64,000 nucleotides of DNA, taken from positions 46,478,238-46,542,237 of the forward strand of contig NC_081542.1 of the NCBI RefSeq assembly GCF_901000735.1, in the 5' to 3' direction. This DNA is from Corylus avellana. Taxonomy: Eukaryota > Streptophyta > Magnoliopsida > Fagales > Betulaceae. Position numbers and translations under genes: made by a program. Positions within the stretch are counted from its first letter, which is position 1; each line of letters opens with the position of its first letter. A model generated the notes under the pieces. The model ran no database searches, was not told where the DNA came from, and saw only the letters and a program-made list of their open reading frames with translations. Shown in pieces: positions 24,063 through 35,727 of the stretch.

Positions 24063-24712
24063 TTAGCTCTCGTCATCGGCCGGAGCGGACTTTGAGCTAT
24101 GGCCGGTTTTCTTGGGCAAAAGGAGGTTGTTAATGTTGGGCAAAACGCCACCGTTGGCGATGGTGACGGAACCGAGCAGCCTGCTGAGCTCCTCGTCGTT
24201 TCTAACGGCCAGTTGGATGTGGCGAGGCACTATCCGAGTCTTCTTGTTGTCCCGAGCTGCGTTCCCGGCCAATTCCAACACCTAAATTCACCACCATGGA
24301 AACCAATTAAATATTTAAGGCCTTCAATTTCACCGATTGGGAAATAGGAACAAAAGAGAGGAAACTAAATTTAGAAACCAATTAAATATGTAAGGCCTTC
24401 AATTTCAACGAAAATCACACAAAAAAAACAAAAATCGGGAGCTCTGTGCATTTTCCTACGGTTTCTAGGCAACCAAACAGAGCATAACCAAGATAAGAAA
24501 ACAATAAAAGCGTGTAATCTGACCTCGGCAGCTAGATATTCAAGGACAGCGGCGAGGTAGACGGGTGCGCCGGCGCCGACGCGCTCCGCGTACTTGCCGG
24601 CTTTGAGGAACCGGGCGATACGGCCGACCGGGAATTGCAGACCAGCCTTGCTGCTCCGAGTGGTGGACTTCTTGGCGGCGCCTGAACCCAAAGACTTTCC
24701 CCTTCCAGCCAT
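24063..24712 (-). CDS. Histone H2A (canonical type), two exons
   Basis: Exons 24712-24524 and 24281-24063 on the minus strand give 135 residues. The histone fold is complete: the [21 protein letters not shown]-terminal helix region, [18 protein letters not shown], then [21 protein letters not shown], the acidic-patch segment [10 protein letters not shown] and the docking segment [15 protein letters not shown]. The intron after ...EYLAAE is GT-AG and at the position used in plant H2A genes. The C-terminal tail [12 protein letters not shown] has no SQ(E/D)-phi motif, so it is not H2A.X. It lacks the changes of H2A.Z and the long SPKK tail of H2A.W. The tail differs slightly from the usual plant H2A ends, which is normal variation. 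Confidence 0.95.
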
Positions 24713-24825
24713 CGAAGAAATTTAGGGCCTTCGATTATCAAAGAAGTTTCGAGACGAAGAAAGATTAACAGATAAAGGCAGAAGTGGCTATTTGTGTGTG
24801 TAGGGAGAAGCAGCGGGGTTTTGGA

Positions 24826-24882
24826 GTTATATAGCGAAGGGGGGGGACAGGTGTGAGCCAATAAGGTGGAGTCACGCGGATC
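24826..24882 (-). promoter_or_regulatory. H2A promoter: TATA box, CCAAT box and histone octamer
   Basis: On the minus strand, CGCTATATAACTCC gives a TATA box at about 24827-24834, some 115 bp before the ATG. A CCAAT sequence (plus strand) is at 24858-24862. The plant histone-promoter octamer CGCGGATC lies at 24875-24882. This octamer is a known element for S-phase expression of plant histone genes and works in either orientation. The cluster supports a replication-linked H2A. Confidence 0.7.
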
Positions 24883-25903
24883 GTGATCTATGGCCGTTGG
24901 TTTTCAATGTTTGGACGGTCGGATAGTTGTGTTATAAGTTTTGGCGTCTGTGGTGCCTGTGAGGAGCGGAATAGGAAAGGGTTGGAGAAAGTGAAAGGAC
25001 GAAACCGCCCACGATCGACCATGACCAAATTCAAAATTTCACATCTCAAACAAGCTCTACTGTTCAAGGCCGCACCATCAAAGCTCTGCTTTTACGCAAC
25101 CGTCGCAAGCGTTAAACGGGTCGACGTTCAAGGGCCCACAATAAAAAGCTTTGTGTGGCAGTGGAGAGGCTACTTGCATAGCTTTTGTTTGACAATCTAG
25201 GATGTGCTATGACTCATTCACATCAATTGTATATCATTACTGTTTTAATTTTCAAGAGTGAGAGATAAATAACATTTTCATATGCCGACCAGCATAAGAA
25301 AATGAAACCAATTTAACGTTTATGACTTTTTAGCCACACCCAGTTGACTGGTAATAGTAGCTCTGAATGAAGGGGAAGAAGCTCCATGGCTATAGGAGTA
25401 ATGCTTGATACCAGACATTCCAGAAAAAAAGTGATGGTCTCAAGCATTATTTATTGTCATAGTTCAAGTGATAAAACCATTGAAGTTGGTTCCAAGTGGT
25501 AAAGTTGCTTGTTAACAGTGAACCAACTGGCAAAGTTGATCATAAAACCCCGAGGGATTATGCATAATAAATTGCCAAGACTTCAAAGAGTGAGACAGGA
25601 TCACTCATGATTTCTTGGTGAGACACCAGCTTAAATCCTATTGATATTATGGTGGAGCTGGGTCAGGCTCACCTCGGTTTGTGGGAGGGCCTGCAACTCC
25701 CTGCTTCTATAAGCTGTCTAAGCCCCTTCTCATCAGATGTTAGCAGGTAAATGTTACCATAGTTTGCCAAGTAAAAAAACCACTTTGGTTACCCGCCCGC
25801 CCATCTACCCCTTTTTGAATATAAGAAAACAATATTGTCAAACATGACTCTTCTCGGGACACAAGGACAGAATTCAAGGATTGTCATTGAACAAATCCGA
25901 TCC

Positions 25904-25935
<32 letters not shown>

Positions 25936-26526
25936 GAATCAACTTGATCCATCAGACTACTCTGTCCCAAAGACATTCGCATGACAGCTAACACAAATCT
26001 CTCAAACAGATAAGAAGCATTCCTGAAAACAAAGTACAGGACAACAAATGAAATAGGGATAACTTCTACACCGAGGCATAGGAAACAAATCAAAAGCTTA
26101 ATACTTCAATCTAATGATAAAAGATGAAAAGAATCCCTACTTCAATATACCAGCACATGCTTCCATCAAAGGGAAATAAAAAACATAGCATATGTGAGAA
26201 AGAAAAAAAAAGAAAGGGTGATTTGATACCCCCATTGAAGTCTATCTGACGTCATGAAAAAGGTACCAATCTCAAGATTAAAGCATATTTATAACACAAC
26301 AAAATTGGAAAATGAACAAAAATTATTAACACATTGAGCAAACATCGGTGTAAAGGAGCTAAAGAACTTCTACAAAGCAAATATTCCCCTCTTGAGGTGC
26401 AATGTCAGAGTAATGTACAAATAAAAACATTCCAAGTACCCAACTGAGATGAGGTTCCTGTGCGAGAAATGGAACAGACACTCATTTGAAGAGGTGCATG
26501 AGGAGATAAAGTGGCAAACCTCAAAC

Positions 26527-26760
26527 TTTTTTTTTTGATAACGAGGAACTCCTCCAAGGCAGTGTCACTTTGTGTACCCACCTCTATTAAGTAAGCCTCA
26601 GAACCGTGTAAAGTGTCACCTCCACACAGATCAGGTAATACTCCGGCTTCACCGACGAGCTGGCTCCAAGAAATTGTTTGCACCCAAGGGCATTCGAACC
26701 TTACACCTCATGGACTACCACAAAGATCAAGGCTCTTACCACTTGAGCTAACCCCTTAGG
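26527..26760 (-). mobile_element. tRNA-derived SINE
   Basis: Read on the minus strand the element starts AAGGGGTTAGCTCAAGTGGT. It has a polymerase III A box (TTAGCTCAAGTGG, 26739-26751) and B box (GGTTCGAATGC, 26690-26700), a body that is not tRNA, and an A-tail (the T-run at 26527-26536 on the plus strand). That is the structure of a plant SINE. It is not a tRNA gene: no acceptor stem or anticodon arm can be formed. Confidence 0.75.
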
Positions 26761-27160
26761 GTTTACAAGCCTCAAACTTATCTTAATGTTATTAACAAAA
26801 ACTTCATTCTTGTACCAAAACATTAACCAAACCTCTGCATGCACAGGAACCTTGCACCACTTTGGAAAACTACCGACTACCAAGACATCACCTCCACACA
26901 TATCAAGTAATACTCCGACTTCACCGACGAGCTGGCTCCAAGAAATTGTTTGCACCCAAGGCCATTCGAACCTTAGACCTCATGGACTACCACAGAGATC
27001 AAGGCTCTTACCACTTGAGCTAACCCCTTAGGGTTTGCAAGCCTCAAACTTATCTTAATGTTATTAACAAAAACTTCATTCTTGTACCAAAACATTAACC
27101 AAACCTCTGCATGCACAGGAACCTTGCACCACTTTGGAAAACTACCGACTACCAAGACAT
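26617..27160. repeat. Tandem duplication, 272-bp period
   Basis: Bases 26617-26888 and 26889-27160 are near-identical head-to-tail copies, differing at only a few positions (for example AGATCAGG versus ATATCAAG). Each includes the promoter half of the SINE plus the flank AACATTAACCAAACCTCTGC. The second copy therefore has a SINE head without the tail. Confidence 0.9.
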
Positions 27161-28647
27161 CCACATCCTCAAAAAGAAACCTTTTTCCATGCCTCCCTTT
27201 CTAAAACAAAAATCTGAAACCACATAATCCTAATCGCCATGATAAATTAAACTACAGGGTCTTATTATCTCTTCTCATTTGGTGCCAAACTACGCCATCG
27301 CATATCTAAGCTTCCTTGGCTATAATGAAAACATCAATTTTTTTAATCTAAAAAACGTATTTCTTTAGCCTGCTACCCACAATGGAGAATTCTTGCAATT
27401 CAAAATAGGAATAAAAAAAATTAATCTGAATGTGTGGTCTTAACTTCCTCTGGGCAGACATGACCTCAATCCAGGCAACATTACCGAGTGTCCCAAACTA
27501 CCTTAGAAGAAGAAGAAGCCAAAGCCAATCCATAGAACATCTTGCTGAGGTCCATTTTGATATTACCATAATAACTACTTTTCAGTCAGCTTTGTTCCAA
27601 CTCGACATTATCACTAAACACATTCCTGGGATGTGATCCCACACTGGCGCATGCACATAGGAGACAACACATCAGGGCATGCATGCATGATTCCTAAAAA
27701 TATACAATGCATCCATAAGAAGTAATATACAGCATTAACAGTACTACTATAACCAAAAGGGAAAGGATAGGGCCTTCCAAACAGGCAAGGTAAAGAAGGA
27801 ACTTAAAAGCAAGGAACATAAACATTTCTTCCAACCTAGGAATCTTAGGACAAAAAGATCATGAGCTTAGTCCTACTTCAGGGTAGAGAGATTAAAAGAG
27901 ATCTAAACCTCCATCAACTTGTAACAACACCTCAATATTTAGTTACCAGGCATTTGGCACCACTCTCTTGCTAACTTATCAAACAATTTCCCACGCATCC
28001 AGCTCCCATGATATAGAGCGGAATATGAACTATAGAATGAAATTTGCAATAACTAGAAATTCTAAACACACTTCTCCAAGAGGAAGTTTTATCCATGAGG
28101 GAGACGCCACCTACCTAAACTACATACCAACACATAAGCTTAGAATACCAAGAGCTCACTGGAACGGTCAATGAGAGGGACAGAATGAGTTGTGGTACAC
28201 AAGATGAACAAACCATGATATCAAGTATCAACCAAAACACAGCACACAAAAGAGGGGCAAGACATAGCTACATTCAATGAAAATCAAAGATAACACTGCA
28301 TGACAAACAAGCTATAAGGAGAGAAGTCGCCATAACAACTTGCCACAATAATATAAGTTGTCAAGAACAAGTTATGTGCAATAACAACTGCATTTATAAA
28401 AATCAAGTAATCCCATTTTTGTAGACCTAAACACCAGTTACAACATCCACATAAAATACCAATTTACGGGACTCATGCATGGCAATGGAATGTCACACTC
28501 CCACGCAAGAGACCAACTCGGTCGAAACATTACAAACTTCAAAATCAGTGAATCCTACTAAACAGAAACGAAGCTGAAAACCGCAAACAATCTCACTAAC
28601 ATCTGCCAAAACAGCTTCTTTACCTTACCAAAAAACGCTAATCAATG

Positions 28648-29880
28648 TCAATGGTCGTTGGCTTCCTTTTTGTACGATTCCCATATCAACCTCGCCTGGT
28701 CCCTAACCAACTCCGAACGCTTCACAAAGACCTCCAATTCCGCCATCTCCACCTCCCTCCACCTCTCCTCCAACTCCGCCCTCTTATCCTCCCCAATCAA
28801 CTCAAGCCCCCGCATTATCACACTCTCCTCCAAACCCACCACACCCATACTCTTATCGAACCGAACCATCCCATTCAAACTCCGCCCTGACACGGGACCC
28901 GAACCCTGATTCTTGTCAATCTCCATCTTCTCAGCCACGTTCTTCTTCGCAACCGGCAAAGCCACAAGCAATTCCTCTTTCAAGCTCCGGCTGGTGTTCC
29001 CCTTCTGATTGCTCTTCTTACTCGGCGATTTCCCATTCGGTTTAGCGGTCTCGACTACTGGGTTTACTTCGTTGGGCTCTTCGGTGGAGCCCCAGACCTT
29101 CCTGGAGAGTTCGAAGGCTTTGTGCTCGTGGGCCTTGGAGACGGGGAGGAGCTTGCCCTTCTTCGCTCGCTCGGCGATATTATTGTACTTCTTCTTCAGC
29201 CTCCGGATCTTGTCCACCAGCTGCGTCTTCGTGACGTCCACGTGCAGCGACTTCTTCACGAATTCGTGGAACGCCACCGCGTCGGTAATCGGGTCGGCGC
29301 CTCTCTTCGCCGCGAACTCGAGCATGCCCTTGAGAATCGCGATCTCGTCGCCCTCACTCCACACCCTCTGGAAGAGCTTTTTCTCATCTCCGGCGGTTGA
29401 CTTCTTTGTGTTGTCCGGCGAAACGACGCCGTCTGCGCTCGGCTCCGGCGCCTTCTTCTTGGCCCGCTTGGTCGAATCCTTGCTATCGGTCTCGGAGCTC
29501 GGCCGCTTGGTCGCCGCCAACGATCTCGCGGCCGAAGAGGCAGGCTTTGATCTGGGCTTGGTGGTGGCCTTCGGTCCCGAGTCTTCCATGGGCTTGGATG
29601 CGATGGGCTTCACGCTCTGGTTCGGGGTGGCCCCGGAGTCCGTGTCTGAATCCGACCCTGATCCGGATGACGACGATTGAGGCTCTGGGTCTGGCTTTTT
29701 CTGAACGGACTTTTTTTCAGTGACCGGAGTGGATGGTAAAGAAGAGGCTTTTTCTGCTTCAGCTTCTTCTTCTTCTTCTTCAGACGAAGACGATCCTTCT
29801 TCTTCTTCGGACGAAGCTTCTTCTTCAGAGGAAGAAGCAGCTGGGGGATCCTCAAGATGAGATGGGCGTTTGGGAGCCAT
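28648..29880 (-). CDS. GeBP/STOREKEEPER-related transcriptional regulator, single exon
   Basis: One uninterrupted frame of 410 residues reads on the minus strand, starting MAPKRPSHLEDPP. Residues 11-46 are a run of Ser and Glu. Residues 50-165 are low-complexity, rich in Lys, Pro and Ser, with basic clusters such as KRAKKK that could serve nuclear import. Residues about 169-264 form the DUF573/GeBP DNA-binding domain: LFQRVWSEGDEIAILKGML, a FHEFVKKSL segment, KTQLVDKIRRLKKKY and KAFELSRKVWG. The last ~65 residues contain a leucine-rich, charged helix (IGEDKRAELEERWREVEMAE) resembling the C-terminal dimerisation motif of the family. GeBP proteins act in cytokinin response and trichome gene expression. 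Lack of introns is usual for the family. The high GC of this gene compared with its surroundings reflects the coding composition only. Confidence 0.93.
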   Translation of the reverse strand: MAPKRPSHLEDPPAASSSEEEASSEEEEGSSSSEEEEEEAEAEKASSLPSTPVTEKKSVQKKPDPEPQSSSSGSGSDSDTDSGATPNQSVKPIASKPMEDSGPKATTKPRSKPASSAARSLAATKRPSSETDSKDSTKRAKKKAPEPSADGVVSPDNTKKSTAGDEKKLFQRVWSEGDEIAILKGMLEFAAKRGADPITDAVAFHEFVKKSLHVDVTKTQLVDKIRRLKKKYNNIAERAKKGKLLPVSKAHEHKAFELSRKVWGSTEEPNEVNPVVETAKPNGKSPSKKSNQKGNTSRSLKEELLVALPVAKKNVAEKMEIDKNQGSGPVSGRSLNGMVRFDKSMGVVGLEESVIMRGLELIGEDKRAELEERWREVEMAELEVFVKRSELVRDQARLIWESYKKEANDH

Positions 29881-30195
29881 CGGATTGCAAGAATTGTATC
29901 AGCGAGAGAGAAGGAACTGGAGGGTTTTGGAAACTAGGGTTTGTTCTGAGAGAGGGTTGTGTGTGGTTATTGTATTAAACAAAATTTACTCATGAGTCAT
30001 GACCCTTCGGGCCTTCCGATTACGAGAATCGGAAAAGTTGAAAACGAGTTCGTAGGCTTTAGAGCTTCTCTTTATTTTTCTTTAAAAATTTGAAAAAAAA
30101 AAAAAATTCACAAAAATAATTATTTAACAAGTTTTTTTTAAGAGCAAAAAAATAAAAATCATTTATTTTTTTAAATATTATTCCATTAGTTTCTC

Positions 30196-30597
30196 CGGTG
30201 GCGGAGACAGCTATTTTATATTGGGGGTGCAGCAAAATTTTTTTTTGCGTCCTAAAAATTTTCTTTATCCTAAAAATTTGGTAATTCATACAATATATGC
30301 ATCACAAAAAATATTTATAAAAGTTCATAAATATGTGTTGAAATTGATATATTAGAAATGTAAAATGTCGACACTATATCAAAAAGATAGAAATACAAAA
30401 AAAAAAAAAAATGTTTAGAACTGCACTTTACGGTCTCTGGCCATAATCACTCCAAGAAAAACAAGGAAAATTTGACCAACTACACATCATTGAGATATTA
30501 CATCAAACATGTGATGTGTGTTAAGTTTGAGGGTGCTGTGGGTTAAAAAAAAATTTAAATCCTTGGGGGTGCCGGTACCATGTGGCTCCGCCACATG
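30196..30597. mobile_element. Nonautonomous DNA element with 8-bp target duplication (hAT-like)
   Basis: The 402-bp element has imperfect inverted ends: it begins CGGTGGCGGAGACAG, and the complement of its right end begins CATGTGGCGGAGCCACATGG. The flanking 8 bases AGTTTCTC occur on both sides (30188-30195 and 30598-30605). An 8-bp duplication points to the hAT superfamily. It has no transposase frame. Confidence 0.75.
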
Positions 30598-30673
30598 AGT
30601 TTCTCTCCCAAAAGTGAAAGCTAAAAAGTTAAGTCAGACTTAGACTATCTCTTATTTTTTAACTTGATGCAGG

Positions 30674-30869
30674 AATGTTGAGAGTTTGAATTGAACACAA
30701 GTCCTACTTCAATTAGGCTTGGGGTTGGATTGTTGTCTAAGATTCTTTAAGGAATTCTAATTGGACCCGAATTGAAACTCCTATTCCGATGGTGCTTTCT
30801 TTGTGGGCTTGCCTTCCGCTTTGAAGCTTAGGATCTAATGGGCCGGTTGGAAGAAATTATTCCCAACAA
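30674..30869. mobile_element. LTR-like fragment ending TATTCCCAACA
   Basis: The 196-bp block starts TGTTGAGAGTTTG and ends AAATTATTCCCAACA, similar in its ends to the solo LTR at 13710-14135. No matching 5-bp duplication flanks it, so it may be a fragment or an old copy. Confidence 0.45.
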
Positions 30870-30975
30870 ATGACGTTTAGGATAATAAAAAAAGACATAT
30901 TTGTCCCGATAATTGACTCAATCAGTTGAGGATCACGCCTTATGAAGCAGAGGTAGCTTGAATCATTTTGACATG

Positions 30976-31007
<32 letters not shown>

Positions 31008-31040
31008 TACATATTTACTAGTTCGAATCATAATGTTTGG

Positions 31041-31302
31041 ACAAAGTTTTCCTCCAAACTAGGTTGGAGGAATTTCCTTCAACCTAGTCTATAAAAGTGA
31101 CATGTGTCCATTTTTTTAATAACATATGAAATGCACATAAGTTTTTTTATCAAATTTATTCCAACTTTGTCTCTGCTATTAAAAAAAATGTGAGAACTAT
31201 TAAAAAAACATGTACATCTCACATGTTCATAGGACACGTGTCACTTTTATAGACTAGGTTGAAGGAAATTGCTCCAACCAAGTTTGGAGGAAAACTTTAT
31301 CT
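31041..31302. mobile_element. MITE with ~75-bp terminal inverted repeats
   Basis: The left arm starting ACAAAGTTTTCCTCCAAACT and running to about 31110 is repeated in inverted form at about 31231-31302, with few mismatches, around an A/T-rich centre. Shared inner sequence includes CCTTCAACCTAGTCTATAAA and AGTGACATGTGTCC. No coding capacity is present. Confidence 0.85.
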
Positions 31303-32965
31303 TGTTTCAAATTAAGTAACCACAAACATAGCAGACAGAGGTCACATGTGCTAGCTTCAAGAATGGAGAGGGAAGACTTTTTTTTTTCTAAGCAAATAAG
31401 GGTAGGTCGGGGAGAATAATTGTGGCTATCTTATCTGAGCGTGACTATTGTAGCACCTACCCACTGGGTTTTGGAAGCTGCACATGAGGGGCCTAGCCGA
31501 TGGAAACCGAATGCAGTCCTTCAAGTCCGACTAAGTCATAGCCTGATACAATTCTATCAAGACATCAATGAAAATTTAAGGTGACTAATGCTAATAATGC
31601 ATATGTGCAAATTTTTCATTGCGGAGATTTGAACGAAGGGGAAAGACTTAAAGACTGAAGAGTAGTGACAGAGGGGTGCTCAAAGCACACATCTATTTCT
31701 TCTTAATGAAATCATTATTGAGATCCTGAGGTGGTTGCAGGTGAAGTGTTTGATAAGACGCAAATGTGTCTGCAAGCAATGGAATGATCTAATATGAATT
31801 CATGATTGCTGTCTGCTGACTTTTGTGATGGCCTATTCTAGGAAATGAGCGTTTCCTCCAAAGGCTGCAGGCTCAGGCACCTTTGTAACAGCAAAGCAGA
31901 GATAGTATTAGAAATTCAAAGGAGGATAGCAGTTGGATGAGATTGTGCTTTGTCCCCTCCACAGGTGACTATAAATTGGTCTCTCTATATTGTGCTAAAG
32001 AATTGAAATTGGCAGTAGATCAAAGGATTTCCAAGTAATATCTCTTCACTTGTTGAGCGAGTGCATCATAACTGTTATATTATTGCCACAAGGTATCTTC
32101 TCAGATATGGATGATTTGAACCCCATTGATTGGAATGGTTGCCTATTCTTTTGCTAGTGTAATAGCAGGGGAACTCTATGCGTGACACTCTAAGAAATTG
32201 GTCTTATATTGAGAAGATGAGTTGCTCACATAAAGTAAGTAAATTATAAAATAGTCAATAAGTGTTAAATCCCATATTAGTAAAATAGTAGGTAAAACTT
32301 ACTTTATAAGCGATGTCGTTAACGTTGTATGTACAACTTGACTATTCATTTTAGGGTGATAATGCAAATGTCTACTAACGTTTTTCCTATGTCCCGATAT
32401 TGAAAGATTACAAGAAGCAGAAATGGTGTGAAAGTTGTAGAAAAGTAAAAACCAAAGACCAAGGATGAGCATGTTCAATTCCAAGTGTTAAAACATATGA
32501 TATGATTCCAAATTACGGTTATATTCTTTATAGGATAATTACTCTAGAATTTATTGTAATTAAGTTTGATAGTAACCAAATCATTTTATTTTCATTAACA
32601 TACTTATCTTTATCTCTACCAACATTAATTTTCCTATAAATATGAGTCATTTATAACATATAATAGCATAAAGTAGCCCTATCGCTATCGGGCTCTTCCC
32701 TAGTAGTAAAGGTAAGTGTCTAACACAAACCACCAAAATTCATTGTCGCAATATTCTCTATTTCCTCCACTATTTTCTTTATTTTTCATATCACTATGCA
32801 TTTTTTCACCAAGGACTCTTTCAGCCCTTAAGTTAACAAGCAGAGAGAGAGAGAGAGAGAGTCACAAATTGAAAGATAAAGCAACAGTTTTTTCAACTAG
32901 ATTCCCTTCACATGGACATAGCATCAAACACATTGTCTGCTTACATCAAGAAATGTTAATTCCTC

Positions 32966-34333
32966 TTAACCAAGCTTGGCAAGAACATCATTCAGGGCAG
33001 AAACAGTCTGGGCGTAGTACTTCTCTGCTTCTGGGGTGCTCTTAATTTTTGCTGCATGGTCCAGCTGTTGATCAAAAAGAAAGAACAACAAATGAATAAG
33101 CCAGTGAGCTTACATAATAATTCACATCAATTGAAGGAAGAGTCAGACTTCTGTGAACTCACATCGCCAATGACGGAGAAGAGCTTTCCAGTGAGGTCCT
33201 TGAGGGGTTTCTTCTCCCCGCTGGGCTTAGCAGAGATGACAGTGTTGAGATCGTAACGAAGATACGATGCTCTCAAACGCAGATCGTTCTGCACGTAGGG
33301 CCAAGCCTTCTTATCAATCAACTGCTTCACGCCAACAATTTCCTTGGCCGACACCTTTGCCCTCTGGGCTGCCTCAGCTGGTGTCAGCGGCTGAATGAAG
33401 AAGCGTTCTTTCAGTGGCAGGTCCAGGTCTCTTGCCTCATCAGAGTTCAAAGTTCCAGCTGCCAAAATGTAGCACTATGATTGTTGAAAGTGCCGTGTTT
33501 TACAAATGAGTCATGTTTCACTCAACTCAACACGATTGGTTTAATAAATGAGTTAATGCGAGTCGGATTGAGTCATCTCATTCCAACACAACCCATTTAT
33601 TAAACGGATTATGTTGGTTGTATCATGTAACCTCCTTATTTAAATAGGTCATGCTAGAATTGAAGAATTTAACCTGTTTAACTAAATTAGTCATGTTCGA
33701 ATTGACTCCATATCAAATTGATTCGTGAGTCGATCCAACACGAACCCGACACGAATGATTAACCTTATATTTAGTCACAAGTTTACTGTCCTTGGCTTTT
33801 CATTTATGAGTTTAATTTTTCTTAATAAGTGTGATTCAATTGGAGGTCAACTCCGAATTCAAGTTAACTCGGGTAAAACAACCAAATATCTCAAAACTTA
33901 AAAACTTTTATTGAGTATGTGACTCTAGACAGAGCTAAATAGCAGATTATGATCGAATAATGATGAGAAGTGTACGTAGCTAATTAAGCTAATATTAGAG
34001 AGGAAGAAATGGATCGAAAATCGAAGACTTACGCAATCCACCGGAGGGTGGGGGGGGTGGGCCGACCTTGATGGACTTTGCGTCAGCAAGCACTGCTTGA
34101 ACAAAGGACCCCGAGGCCAGACCGGCAGCAACAAGACCAAGAACAGCCCGGCGACTAGTTTCAGGCTCAGCAGGCACCTGCTGGGCTCTAACGCTCAGCC
34201 CCGACCGTGTCATGGCAACACGGCCGCTCCCATTTCCGTTCAAGCGGGTTGAGCCACTTAGCTGGAGGCTACCCTCCAACACAGCCTGAGAGGACCCACG
34301 TAAGCCTGCCATTGAAGCCATAGCTTGGGCCAT
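32966..34333 (-). CDS. PSBQ: PsbQ, oxygen-evolving enhancer protein 3 (16 kDa), chloroplast
   Basis: Exons 34333-34033, 33458-33163 and 33064-32966 (GT-AG introns) give 231 residues, the normal precursor length. PsbQ is an extrinsic lumenal subunit that stabilises the oxygen-evolving complex of photosystem II at low calcium and chloride. The N terminus is a two-part transit peptide: a Ser/Arg-rich stromal part, then a thylakoid signal with twin arginine in [13 protein letters not shown] and a cleavage site after AVLA/ADA. That fits export by the Tat pathway. The mature part shows the proline-rich [10 protein letters not shown], then the four-helix bundle with [48 protein letters not shown] and the C-terminal [17 protein letters not shown]. 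The start at 34333 ([14 protein letters not shown]) is preferred to an in-frame ATG at 34438, because the transit peptide begins there in relatives. Confidence 0.95.
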
Positions 34334-35727
34334 TTTTCTGGGTTTTTTTTCTTCTTCTTTCCAATTGGTTCTATGTGAATGAGGGAGATACGTGGAATTA
34401 ATATTTTTTTTTGGGTACGTGGGGATGATGACTCTCAACTTTGTTCTTAGTTTCTGTGATGTAGATTGATTTTGGGCAGGACCTTATCTGCCATTTTGTA
34501 CTCGGATAAGTTGGATATGGCCTCATCCAACCATTGCTTGTAACGTGTCACTTGATTAGTTTTTCATTTGACAAGTTGGATTGGGCATGTAACATTTTGA
34601 CACGTGGATACTATAAGATCATAATCCTGCTATGCCTAACTAATGGTCTCACTCATTGTTGTCATATATTACTTATTGCATTTCTATTTCAATTTATTCT
34701 ATTGGATTAATATAATAGAGTTTATCGATCCTTAAATTATCGGCTCTATAAAATAAAAGTGAGATGAGATTGTAGTATTTAACCATTACTTTTTTCAGTG
34801 ATAACGTTCTCACATATCGAGCAATGTTACTTATTACATTTTTATTTCAATTCATTTTATTAGACTGATATGATAGTATTTATCTACCTCTGAATTATTA
34901 ACTCTATAAAATAAAAGTAAGATGAGGTTGTAGTATTTAACTGTTGTCTTTTGTTAGATACAAAAACTAGTATTTGAATTCAAAAGAAATATCAAGAATC
35001 TTTGTCACTTTTGATTCGAACGGAAGAGAAAAAATGAAAATTATAAGGAATGCTTTCAAATATTAAGTAAGAAATAGCCCATTTGAATAGAACAAAAAAA
35101 AAAACCGAATGCGTCTAGTTTGGCTAAAAAAGCCATGAAAAAAGAAAAAGAAAAGAAAATGAAATCCTAAAAGTTAAATAGATTTTGTGTATGTTCCATA
35201 GGAGTTTTGATTTTGTGGTGCTGCTGCCTATTGTTTACGATGATATAAGATCTGAGTATATTATGAAGTTCAAGAATAATAGTCACAGTATATGTCATAG
35301 ACTATGTCATGAAAATTGCAAGTAATTTAAATTTTTTATACTGATATTTACAAAACAGGCCCAAAGCATTTGGGCTTATGGGACAAAAAGACCGGTCAAG
35401 AACCCTGTTCGGCCCAATATAAAAAGCCAACGTCTTCTTTTCTTTAGAATTTTGAGGAGCGTTTTCGAGGTACCGCTCAAATCCAAATTCAAATTTTCAT
35501 TCTCTCTGTGTGCAAATCTACCAACTTCCCAAATTAACCCTCAATCTCTTCGCTCTCCTCCTTCCTCTTCTGTCCATCACCAGCCGTCCATTTCTCAGAT
35601 CGACTGCCGGACTCAGATTCGAGTTTTCCTCGGATGCGATCCCCGGGCCCACTCCAAGAACTCTCCTGAAAAAAAGCTCTGAATCCGAGTCCCAGCCTGA
35701 GTTCAATTTGTGTTCTTGGATTCGAAC
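34334..35727. promoter_or_regulatory. Shared upstream region of PsbQ (-) and kinesin-14 (+)
   Basis: The two genes are head to head across 1.4 kb. Near PsbQ there are I-box cores GATAAG (minus strand 34483-34488, plus strand 34505-34510) and a perfect G-box CACGTG at 34601-34606, elements common in light-regulated promoters. From 34667 to about 34945 is a diverged direct duplication of about 140 bp (ATTTCTATTTCAATT and CTCTATAAAATAAAAGT in both copies). No coding exon is seen. Function of the elements is inferred. Confidence 0.45.

Larger units (their letters stand above)
24883..28647. other. Spacer with SINE and tandem duplication, no gene seen
   Basis: This 3.8 kb lies between the H2A promoter and the 3' end of the GeBP gene. 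It contains a T-run at 25911-25935, a SINE and a 272-bp tandem duplication (listed separately). Open frames are short and show no known motif. Part of 28200-28647 may be 3' UTR of the GeBP gene. Confidence 0.5.
29881..32965. other. Spacer rich in small transposons, no gene
   Basis: The stretch runs from the GeBP promoter to the 3' end of PsbQ. It holds a hAT-like element, an LTR-like fragment, a MITE and (TA)n near 30988-31010 (listed separately). An (AG)n tract lies at about 32841-32861. Near 32262 is another GTGTTAAATCCCATATTAG LTR-like piece. I see no coding exon. Confidence 0.5.

Noticed and set aside
24063..24281. H2A.X identity for the histone
   Set aside because: The C terminus lacks the SQ(E/D)-phi phosphorylation motif.
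26690..26751. Possible tRNA gene
   Set aside because: A and B boxes are present, but no cloverleaf, acceptor stem or anticodon arm can be formed; this is a SINE head.
29009..29680. Long plus-strand open frame of 223 codons
   Set aside because: It is antisense to the GeBP gene and exists because of that gene's GC-rich codons. It has no known motif.
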